Below, in pieces: positions 1 through 9,213 of a stretch of 64,000 nucleotides of DNA (position 1 is the stretch's first letter; each line of letters starts with the position of its first letter). The notes under the pieces were generated by a model. It was not told the DNA's origin and searched no databases. It saw only the letters and a program-made list of their open reading frames with translations. Location: contig OX442317.1 of assembly GCA_949358305.1 (NCBI GenBank), positions 1,240,001 to 1,304,000 of the forward strand, given 5' to 3'. Source of the DNA: Strigamia acuminata (taxonomy: Eukaryota; Arthropoda; Chilopoda; Geophilomorpha; Linotaeniidae). A program made the position numbers and the translations under genes.

Positions 1-26
1 GTCTTAGAATGTGCTATTGACAATAC

Positions 27-891
27 CAAAGTAGCCCCTATTCTTAGAGCAAATCCTTTTAAAACTTGATGATCCTTTTCCTTTCTGTTCCAATATACTC
101 TTAATGTCGATGCATCAAATTCGCCAATTACTGTGTTCTCGTGAAAATTGGGAGCACTCAAAAAAAGTTGACTTATCATCCAAAGCTTAAAGAGAATCTA
201 AACCATTACTATTGCGATCAAGATAGAATGGAATTTGAAGCCTACTTGTACTTGATGTTTAGATTGCTGAACGATGTACACAATGCTGTCGACTCGAATG
301 AGGCTGCTAAGATATTGTAAATCTATTTCCAAATTGCTGTGTGTGTTCTCGTAAACAAACAACCATTTATATAGCTTGTAGAAAACATCAGAATATTTCT
401 AACGATGAATAAACAGTAGTAGCTAGTTAATTTAACAAATACTAATAGTAGTAATCTAGTTACTTGAAATAAAGACTGGAGGCATGATGTTCTGCACCAG
501 ACAACAACATTGTTTCCAAATCTATTGTTTAAGTATTTTGGAAATTCCATTGAAAGGTTATTGGGTAATATTTTCAGAATATTGTGGGAAATGCCCGAGT
601 TGGATAGCATTTGACTAATAGCTGTCAAGTCTAAATTAAATGGATTTGAAGGATTATGAGGAAACGAGAACAATCTTATTAATCGTTCTTACCTGTGTCA
701 ACATTGGTGAACAGTGATATTTGTTTCCAGTGCATGTGATCAACAAGTTTGAGTATTACCGGTATATCCATGTTAGGCTTGTTTGTTGACACCGAGAGTG
801 CACTTGCAGCATTATTTCCAAGATTCATGTTTGACTGAATCAGTGGAAATAAGAGTAAAAAAGAAAACAAGTATTTGAAAGAATTAGTCAT
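27..891 (-). CDS. Ionotropic receptor-like gene, copy 1 (3' part outside window)
   Basis: First four coding exons of a divergent ionotropic glutamate receptor-like (IR) gene: 693-891, 464-630, 246-398 and 27-185. Together they are 678 nt and stay in frame. The start ATG is at 891-889 and opens a signal peptide (MTNSFKYLFSFLLLFPLI). Next comes the start of the receptor amino-terminal domain, with LKLVDHMHWKQISLFTNVDT, of the type seen in iGluR N-terminal lobes. The ligand-binding lobes, pore and membrane segments lie beyond base 1. Identity rests on close similarity of exon order and sequence to the complete copies at 12.3-14.8 and 15.9-18.5 kb, which contain the pore region. Exon 4 and the 5' flank are nearly the same as those of the copy at 9.2-11.4 kb. 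IRs are cation channels used by protostomes mainly in chemosensation; the ligand is unknown. Confidence 0.75.
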
Positions 892-1015
892 TTGGTTAGT
901 TTCCCCTACTTAATTCGAATGACAGTTGAATTTCAGTCCCAGACTAAAGTAAGTTTTATTGCTTGATATTTTTTTATTTGTATATTAGTTCATTATAAAA
1001 AAAAAACTTCAGAAC

Positions 1016-1093
1016 ATGCTGTTTGCAGCATTTTGCTGTTTGCTGTTTGCTGTTTGCTGTTTGCATTTTGCTGTTTGCATTTTGCTGTTTGCA
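1016..1093. repeat. GCTGTTTGC-type microsatellite
   Basis: Repeats of 9 to 16 bp built from GCTGTTTGC with GCATTTT variants. A shorter version sits at the equivalent upstream position of IR copy 3 (about 11587-11622), so the repeat predates that duplication and has since changed length. Confidence 0.8.
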
Positions 1094-1419
1094 CACGAGA
1101 AATTCGTATCCATGAAGCAACCTCTACTCGTTGGAAATTTCAGCTGAAGAATTATTAGAATAAATAAAGAATAGTGCAAACACAAGAAATACTTTATAAA
1201 TCGATACGAAGGTTGCCAATGTTTAAATACGTAAATATATGAAGTTGGAGTTTGTATTTGCAATGGTTACTCGTGGTCGTAAGCATGTTTGAAGTAATAT
1301 GTTGGTGGCGACCAGTGGCGACCATTTGAAAAGCATGTCAATATCGACTGCAAAACATACACTGCAAGAGATGGATGTACCATAGTAGATTATGTGGACG
1401 ACTATAACTAATTTGTTAA

Positions 1420-1553
1420 TTAGATTTGCGCATGTGCGAACAACTGAAAATTAACAACAAGTTACTGCATTCATTCAAAGTACATTTTCTACCTTAAATG
1501 CAAAAGGAAGAGAAAAACTTTTTACTTTTTTTTTAAACTGAACGCACCTAGTG
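1420..1553. mobile_element. Degenerate end of AGGTGC-type MITE
   Basis: The block from TTTGCGCATGTGCGAAC to AACGCACCTA matches about 60150-60286 in order: the palindromic TGCGCATGTGC, then AACAACAAxTxAxTGCATTCATT, then an A/G-rich stretch and the inverted GCACCT end. The opposite end was not found, so this is a truncated relic. Confidence 0.5.
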
Positions 1554-2495
1554 ATTTTTGTTGAAATTTGTGAGATGTTATAGTAAAGGCTGTCTGTTTA
1601 TCAAACAAACATTTTTTTGAAAATTAAGTCTATTGGTAACTTAGTGTGAAAATATTACATACGCATGTGCCAATATAAACCGGTTAAATCGGTTTTGTGG
1701 CTTTTGTAGGCCAATACAAACGTCAATTTGAACATTACAAATGAGTACTAACTGAAGAAAAGTTAAATTGGTTGGATTCATTCCAGCGTCAAGTTGGCAG
1801 AACCAACTTTTTGTGGAAATTGATTAGTTAAAGTTTTTTTTCTGAGTGTCTACTTGTAGAACGTTCAAATTTCTGCAAAAAATCTGTATTTTTTGCTGTG
1901 AGAACCGAGACGTGTGAAGATGAAACAACTAATGGTTTATTTCAGGCTGAATTAATTTAAGGAAGGGTTGGGCAAAGTACAAGTGCAAAGTACAAGAATT
2001 CTTTATTTGATATTAAAACATTGAGGCGATATTAATCGATATTGCTAGCGATATAATTCGATAATTGCATTTAAACTACTCAAGCGATATAAAATGATAT
2101 AATTATATTATTGTTTAATTTCTACAGTAAATAAGTGACAGTATTAGCTATTTCTTTCAGTGTAGTCCGAACCAGGTTTTACTTTAACGTTTTCCGTGAA
2201 TGGCCAAAAAAAGTTTCATGGAATCAACCTGAAAAAAATCTAAAATAAATAAATAAACTATTCTTGCACACAATGAATTGATATCAAATTGTTTTACAGT
2301 AATCATAGTTTATACGAATAAAAGTCACTCTGCTACAGAATGCAAATCTCAAACATGGGTCCTACAAAGACTGATAAGCTATAAAAACTGAGTTATAATA
2401 GAATGAACAACTTGGATAGAGTGAACAGTCTATTTATTATTTATTTTTTCTTGAAACAAACAATAAATTAGAAGTAGTATTCGTTGATTGTGACT

Positions 2496-5020
2496 TTAAT
2501 GAATTCCAAGGGTGCATTCACAAGCAAATAAGAATAATGAAAGGATTACACCAATTGCAAGAAAAATAAATGCTGCATAAGTGAGTTTTAAATCCACAGC
2601 CGACAACACTTGTTTGGCTTCGTCTTCGGCATCACATCGGGGTCTGTCAATAACCAAATCATTACGAAATAGTTGTTGCAGTATGCCTGAAGATTTGGCA
2701 CGAAGGATACTAGGTAGGAACGAATGGTGATTAGTATGTAGTATTTTCGAAATTTGGGTTACAGCTCACAATAGATTGATTGTTTCTGTAAATTGAGAAT
2801 GTTTTGTTAGGAAAAACGATACCGGCGATGGAAAGTATTGGTGTGGCAAAATACGAAGATCACATCCCAAATTGATGGATAGCTCAATTGTGTATAGTCC
2901 AGCGTTGTAGTCATCTTCTAGCAATATTTGTTCAGGAACGTTTGCAAATCCTAATGATTTGTAGCGGTTTAATTCTCGAATTTTTTTAAAACTGCTATGC
3001 GGAGTAGTCTAAAAAATAACAAGACAATGTAAAAGAATATCGGTAAAAACGTTGGTTTATAAATGAAATCAGTTATACTAAAATAGCATGCTCGAAAGGA
3101 GAATTTTTCGATGCTCTTAATTTGATTCGACCATCTTTTGCAATATCTTCAATATTTTTTAAAGGAAAAATTGCTTTGCTGGCTGAAAACGATGCAGTCA
3201 GGACACTGTTGTAGTATGTTGTAATAAATAGAAGAAAAAGTAACATGACCATGTTCAATGTTTTTTTCGATGTGCTCGGAGCATCGCTGTAATTTAAACC
3301 TGAAAATTAATTGATAAAATGGAGTTTATTTTAGCTTTTCATTTGTGAATGCTTTTACCTTGAGACGGATATAGTGACAGAAATTCTTGAATTAACTTAT
3401 TAGCCCAATTGTAGGTATTGTTACTACTTTGGTTTTTGTTTTTCTTCAAGTATTGAAGACAAATTGTAGTGAAAAATGACAGAAGCGCAAAGAGAAGAAC
3501 AATAGCTAAAATGACATTCCATAACAATGTTGTGTAAGGCTTGAAGAAAGCCGATTGAGTGAAGCTTGATTCGTCATAGTTGTTTGAATTTTTCATCAGA
3601 AGTGTCATTAATGTCATAAAGATGTATGGCGTTAAATCGTAATAATCAAAATATCTGAAGTTCACTCTCATGGCCATTCCAATCATATCAATATCCTAAA
3701 ATTAAAATTACTGTTTTAGGGAGTAGTTTAGTGAATCGTCATTTATAATTTAAATATAATTATTTTAAAATTTAAAAAACACCATATGTTTGAGTGGAGC
3801 ATCGATTATTTTCTTTATTACCTTATTTTTCAGAGACACAAACAGATCATCTGTCATTGCTTTTATGACAAGTGACATATTAGTATAAGGAAAGGATGCA
3901 AATGGAATATAGGTTGTACTGAATAATTCAAAATGGCAATAATTAGATGAGAATTTAATAAGACTAATTTACAGTATACTTAAACCCCAAGAAAGCCGAT
4001 GACATTTCAAGAAAATCATATCGATTTCCTGATACTTCTACATCATCGTCATAGACAACTACTGTCATTGCTGGTCTACACTATTGGAATACTTTTGGTT
4101 AGATGGTTGAGTCTTAAAACGTGCTATTAGCAATACCAAAGTCACCCCTATTTTTATAGTGAACTCTTTTAAAACTTGATGATCCTTTTCCGTTTTGTTC
4201 AAATATGCTCGTAATGTGGCTACATCAACTTCACCAGTGACTCTGTTGTCGTAGGAATTTGGAGCACTCAGGAAAAGTTGACTTATTATCCAAAGCTTAA
4301 TGAAAATGCAAACCATTACTATTCAAATCACGATCAAACGGAATTTGAAGCTTACTTGTTCTTTCTTGGGTTTCTGAACAATGTACACAATACTGTCGAC
4401 TCTGATGAGGGTACTAAGATATTGTAAATCTTTTTCCAAATTGTCGTTTGCGTTCTCGTAAATAAACAACCATTTGTATCGCTTGTAAAAAACATCAGAA
4501 TATTTCTAATGACAAATAAAGAATGGTTATCTATTTAACAAATAATTCTAGAGTAACCTATAGTTACTTGAAATAAAGACTGGAGGCATGAGGTTTTGCA
4601 CCAGACAACAACTTTGTTTCCCCATTTATTGTTAAGTATTTAGGAAATTTCATTGTAAGATTATTGTGCAGTATTTTGAAAATATTATGGAAAATGCCAG
4701 AAGTGGTCAGCATTTGATCGATTGTAGTTAAATCTAAATTAAATGGATTTATTTAATGGAAACTAGAAGTGATTTATAATTTGTTTCGTACCTGAGTCAT
4801 CGACATCGGTAAACAGTGACATTTGTTTCCAATTCATGTTGTCGAGAAATTTGAGTATTACATCCGTGGTAGGTTTGTTTGCTAAACTTAGCACTGGCTT
4901 GTTAATTTCTAACTGTGCGTTTGCAACATTGTTTGCAAGATTTATATTTGGAATCCATAGAGGATGAACCAATAGAAGTAGATGTGTAATGGGTAATCCG
5001 TAAATCTCAGAAATGGCCAT
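2496..5020 (-). CDS. Ionotropic receptor-like gene, copy 2, with a one-base frameshift
   Basis: Ten-exon IR gene: 4792-5020, 4568-4733, 4356-4505, 4137-4295, 3980-4080, 3822-3918, 3359-3695, 3079-3299, 2770-3008 and 2496-2709 (stop). Exon 1 encodes a signal peptide (MAISEIYGLPITHLLLLV) and the start of the amino-terminal domain. Exon 7 carries the end of ligand-binding lobe S1 (DLTPY), TM1 and the pore loop (LIQEFLSLYPSQG). Exon 8 carries TM3 (TTYYNSVLTASFSA, in the place of SYTANLAAFLT of iGluRs). Exons 9-10 give lobe S2 and TM4. Summed length is 1913 nt, one short of a multiple of three. Exon 2 is 166 nt against 167 in copy 1, and alignment puts the loss at about 4631-4634 (GTTAAG against GTTTAAG). 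Either the copy is a recent pseudogene or the base is a sequence error. Splice sites are otherwise intact. Confidence 0.75.
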
Positions 5021-5116
5021 ACGAGTTTTTTTTTGGTAACCACTTGAAAAGAAGAAAAGATGGAAAAATCAACCGTTTGAATATCTAAGTTTATGGTATT
5101 TATGCATTTGCTACTA

Positions 5117-5364
5117 TGCTCTGAACAAATACAGCGTTGACCTATTTCCAGTCGTATAACTGGTGTAGTGGCACAAAAAAGTAGCCCAAAACACCAGAAT
5201 TGTAATCGAACTCCAGACATTGTGATCAATTACCAACACTTGTTTCATTGTCAGACTCAAAGGTGATGCTTTGACACAGAACTACTTTTCCGCGTAGTAG
5301 AGCACGGTCCACAGTTAGGCGTAATACGGCTGGAATTAGGTCAATGTTGTATCGGTTCAGAGTA
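5117..5364. mobile_element. MITE with TACTCTGAAC-type ends, TA target duplication
   Basis: A 248-bp element. The left end TGCTCTGAACAAATACAGCG is the inverted, imperfect copy of the right end (...ATCGGTTCAGAGTA), and TA lies on both sides (5115-5116, 5365-5366). The empty site is present in the same window: about 6611-6640 reads GCATTTGCTACTA directly followed by TTTAATTAATTTCTT, the two flanks of this insertion. A second copy is at 19128-19513. The TA duplication suggests a Tc1/mariner-like origin. Open frames here are not a gene. Confidence 0.8.
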
Positions 5365-5571
5365 TATTTCATTAATTTCTTATAGTTATATTGACTTACC
5401 AAGTGCAAAAGCAACTATTTGGTGTTGACAAGTTGGCTCGAATGTTCGAAGGGTCGTGACAAGTTAATAGTTACCTCCATGTATGAAACGTGGTATTTAC
5501 CAGTTTTTAACTTGTCATGATCCTGTCTACGGTTAAAAGTTAATGTGTCGAATATCTTATTTACGGAATAA

Positions 5572-6008
5572 GGGGCCGTCCATAAATTACGTAACGCCTG
5601 GAGGGGGGGGGAGGGGGTTTCAAATTTTGTTACGGGTTGTTACGACGGGGAGGGGGGGGGGGTCTTAATAATGTTACGTAACAAAATTTATTTTAACACT
5701 TTTGAAATTTTTTGAAATTTTTTTAAATTTTTTGAAATTTTTGAAATTTTTTTAAATTTTTTTAAATTTTTGTGAAAATTTTTGAAATTTTTTTTAGATT
5801 TTTGTAAAAAATTTTAAATTTGTGTAAAATTTTGTAGTTATAAGCTTGTATCAAATTTTTTTATTTTGGGGGGGGGGGGGGAGTGAGTTTTGTTACGTAA
5901 TATTAATATTCTAGGGGGGGTTTGTAGATTTGTTACGACCTTGTTACAAGGGGGGGGAGGGGGTCTAAAAATCGTAAAATCAGCGTTACGTAATTTATGG
6001 ACGGCCCC
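5572..6008. mobile_element. MITE with GGGGCCGTCCATAAATTACG ends, TAA target duplication
   Basis: A 437-bp non-autonomous element. Perfect terminal inverted repeats of about 26 bp begin GGGGCCGTCCATAAATTACG, and TAA is duplicated on both sides (5569-5571, 6009-6011). The interior is G-runs and TTTTGAAATTT repeats with no coding capacity. A 3-bp TWA duplication and GGG-type ends are typical of PIF/Harbinger-derived MITEs; that family assignment is inferred. A worn copy is at about 11772-12079. Confidence 0.85.
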
Positions 6009-6284
6009 TAATTTATACACTTGATTTAAATAAAACCACTTTTATTTAATTATACAATATTTAATACACTTACCGGTAATACTTATTCAATACTGGTCTC
6101 GGATCCTTGCTGTCGGATACGATATGTTGCTGGATCATTGCTCGATTATTCAGTCTTATACACGTTGTCTCTTTTACTTGTCTAGGGTGAAATGGTTCAA
6201 ACTAGATTAGCTAGTTTACATTAATTATACTAGAAAATAAATGGTATGTGGACACCAGAACAATCTTGTTAATCGTTCTTACCT

Positions 6285-6510
6285 GCGTCAACATCGGTGA
6301 ACAATGACATTTGTTTCCAATTCAGGTGATCGACAAGTTTGAGTATTACATCCATGGCAGGCTTGTTTATTAACACTGGATTCTTATTTCCTAACTGCGC
6401 ATTTACAACATTGCTTGGCAGATTGATATTGAGAATTCAAGAAGAATGAACCAATAGGGAAGTAAATGTGTAATGAGTAATCCGTAAATCTGAGAAATGG
6501 CTATTCTAGT
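6285..6510 (-). pseudogene. Isolated exon-1 fragment of an IR gene
   Basis: Read on the minus strand this matches exon 1 of IR copy 2: the start AISQIYGLLITHLLPY, then in a shifted frame NKPAMDVILKLVDHLNWKQM and a donor site at the left end. A frameshift splits the signal peptide from the rest. No other IR exons lie next to it. Its upstream flank (about 6510-6720) is a duplicate of the flank of copy 2, without the MITE. Confidence 0.75.
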
Positions 6511-6720
6511 TTTTTATACGATGTAATTCCTGGTAACTATTGAAACTAAATAAAATGTAAAAAACATTACAAGATGGAAAAAGCAACGAGTTGAATATGC
6601 AAGTTCAAGGTATTTATGCATTTGCTACTATTTAATTAATTTCTTAAAATTATATTGACTTACCAAGTGCAAAAGCAATGATGTCTATTTCGTGTTGACA
6701 AGTTTGCTCGAATGTTTGAA

Positions 6721-7372
6721 AAAGCAATGATGTCTATTTGGTCTTGACAAGTTTGCTCGAATATTTGTTGTGGGTGGTGACAGGTGTCAATGGTTTACCT
6801 AATTATATGAAATGTGATATTAACCAGTTTTTAACTTTTATTGGTGTAGCCAAGCAACGAAAGTTAATGATTTATTTATTAATTTAAGCACTCAGAAAGG
6901 AGTAGATTAATTATCGTTATTACGTTGACTATCATCAGGTCTCTGGCTCATTCTGTACTAGTGTACAAACGTGGATTTAACCCTTACAGTACCAATCTAA
7001 AAAATATCGCTTACTCACCCAACCCGGGTCATTTTTTACCACAAGCCGAAAACAATTTTCCAAAAATGTGTGAAAATGATTTTATTCAGAGTATTTCATG
7101 TTTAAAAAGAAATCTAAGCAATTCGGTATTTGTCGAAAAAGAGTGACGAAAATAATTGACATTGTATTTAAAAGTAGTAGGAATTTTGTGAAAAATGTTA
7201 TTGGGATTTTCAAATCTATTTTTTTTAATGTTTGTTATGATGTTTAATGAAAATACATGAAATTTCAGATAGAAAATCCTGATAGTTTTTAAGAAAAAAA
7301 ATAAAAACGTTTTTGGAGGTCAAAATGTACTCTAGATTGTGATGGGGAGGGTTAATTAAGTTCTTTTTTAAA
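6721..7372. other. Intergenic, no gene seen
   Basis: AT-rich sequence. One short plus-strand frame (6925-7146) has no start context, splice sites or recognisable domain. Part of 6660-6760 is a local tandem duplication containing GATGTCTATTT and GTTTGCTCGAAT. Confidence 0.4.
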
Positions 7373-7771
7373 TACCGTATATCTGTAAATAGCGCACCCG
7401 TGCGCTATTTGCAAAAAAATATTTTGACCCGCGTGGTATTAGAGGCCCGCGGGCTATTACAGGCCCGCGGGCTATTTCCACCCAGCATCGGCCGACTGGC
7501 CGATGGTGGGTTTTTTGAACGTATTGGCAACGAAAAACACTAAAAAAGTGTGACAATTGAAACGATTTCCACACGTTTCAGTAATTTTCTGCCGAAACGT
7601 ATGAAAAACGTGACATTTGTCATACTTTTTTGGCACATTTCGGGCCTCCAATTGTGTGCCCGCGCGCAATTCAAGGCCCGCGTGTTATTGGCCAAAATAT
7701 AATTTGCCCCGTGCGCAATTTGAGGTCCGCGGGCTATTAGAGGCCCGCGTACTAACCGCAGATATACGGTA
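7373..7771. mobile_element. MITE with TACCGTATATCTG ends and GC-rich internal motifs
   Basis: A 399-bp element with inverted ends TACCGTATATCTG and CAGATATACGGTA. Just inside both ends are several copies of the motif (A)GGCCCGCG(G)GCTATT and related CGCGCAATT motifs, in both orientations, inside otherwise AT-rich DNA. It has no coding capacity. No clear target duplication was found; TA within the end is possible. Family not assigned. Confidence 0.75.
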
Positions 7772-8085
7772 ACCATTCCAAAACAAGAATAAACAGTGAC
7801 AAGATGATGCCTAATGCAATAAATATTTATGCTAGAGGTCAGAGTCTTAAACCTCCATCTGATAGCTATTGTTTGAACACTTTTCATCTTCTGTGACATG
7901 TCTTCGTACCAACTTTTTGTGGAAGTTGATCAGTTAGAGTTTTCTTTCTGAGTGTCTACTTGTAGAACGTTCAAATTTCTGCCAAAAATCTGTATTTCTT
8001 GCTGTGAGAACCGAGACTTGTGAAGATGAAACAACTAATGGTTTATTTCAGGCTGAATAAATTTAAGGAAGGGTTGGGCAAAGTA

Positions 8086-8712
8086 AAGGGTGTCTCAAAA
8101 TTGATGCAAGATTTGAATTTGCCACCATGTGTGCAGTAAATTGTTGGCAACCCTGAAACAACAACAAATTGACAGCTAAGAGTATAGGGTTAGGTTTAGG
8201 GTTAGTGAAAATGGAGTGTTACACGATACAACAACGTGTTTAGGGTGAGTAAAAATGGAGCGTCACACGATACAAAACGTGTAACAATTCAATTACTGCA
8301 AGAGACATTTCCTGGTCGCGTACTCTCTCGTTTCGGTGATCAGAATTGTAATGCACAGGTCGTTGTGGGCTTGTTGACATAGACCTTAGAATTCAAATAA
8401 CCCCATAAAAATGAAATCTAATGGTGTTAAATCACACGATCTAGGGGGCCATTCTGATCACCGAAACGAGAGAGTACACGACCAGGAAATGTCTCATGCA
8501 GTAATTGAATTGTTACATGTTGTTGTATCGTGTAACGCTCCATTTTTACTAAACCTGAACACGTTTTTGTATCGTGTAACACTCCATTTTCACTAACCCT
8601 AAACCTAACCCTAAACTCTTAGCTGTCAATTTGTTGTTATTTCAGGGTTGCCAACAATTTACGGCACAAATGGTGGCAAATTCAAATCTTGCGTTAATTT
8701 TGGGACACCCTA
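8086..8712. mobile_element. Fold-back element containing a mariner-type transposase relic
   Basis: A 627-bp element with two long inverted arms (about 8086-8347 and 8435-8712) around a roughly 87-bp core. Ends are AAGGGTGTC and TAGGGTGTCCC, with TA on both sides (8084-8085, 8713-8714). The empty site is the paralogous flank at about 1985-1990 (GGCAAAGTACAAGTGC). On the minus strand the right arm and core encode a decayed DDE-transposase piece: ETFPGRVLSRFGDQN, then in another frame PPRSCDLTPLDF and SKVYVNKPTT. This is the conserved block of many Tc1/mariner-type transposases (typically WPPRSPDLTPLDFFLWG). The left arm is an inverted copy of the outer part only. Telomere-like TAACCCTAAACC in the arms is incidental. 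Confidence 0.8.
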
Positions 8713-9213
8713 TACAAGTGCAAAGTTCAAGAATTCTTTATTTGATATTAAAACATTGAGGCGATATTAATCGATATTGCTATAGCGATATAATTCGATA
8801 ATTGCATTTAAACTACTCAAGCGATATAAAACGATATAATTATATTATTGTTTAATTTCCACAGTAAATAAGTGACAGTGTAGTCCGAACCAGGTTTTAC
8901 TTTCAACGTTTTCCATGAATGGCCAAAAAAAGCCTTATGGAATCAACCTGAAAAAATCTAAAATAAATAAACAAACTATTCTTGCACACAATAAATTGAT
9001 AACAAATTGTTTTACAGTAATCATAGTTTATAAGAATAAAAGTCGCTTTGTTACAAAATGCAAATCTCAAACATGGGTCCTACAAACACTGATAAGCTAT
9101 AAAAACTGAGTTATAATGGAATGAACAACTTGGATAGAGTGAACAGTCTATTTATTATTTATTTTTTCTTGAAACAAACAATAAATTAAAAGTAGTATTC
9201 GTTGATAGTGGCT

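Larger units (their letters stand above)
892..2495. other. Intergenic region between IR copies 1 and 2
   Basis: No gene is visible. About 1016-1093 is a short tandem repeat of GCTGTTTGC/GCATTTT units. About 1420-1553 is a degenerate end of the AGGTGC-type MITE better preserved at 59857-60285. About 1813-2495 is the 3' flank of IR copy 2 and is repeated, interrupted by the fold-back element, at about 7917-9213. Confidence 0.6.

Noticed and set aside
5042-5414. Two adjoining minus-strand frames that look like a gene with a signal peptide (MSGVRLQFWCFGLLFCATTP) and a second exon
   Set aside because: Almost all of it lies in the MITE 5117-5364; the frame is broken in the other copy at 19128-19513 and the empty site exists at about 6620.
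8150-8620. Telomere-like TTAGGG/TTAGGTTTAGGG motifs
   Set aside because: Only a few irregular units, present symmetrically in both arms of the fold-back element, so part of that element and not an interstitial telomere.
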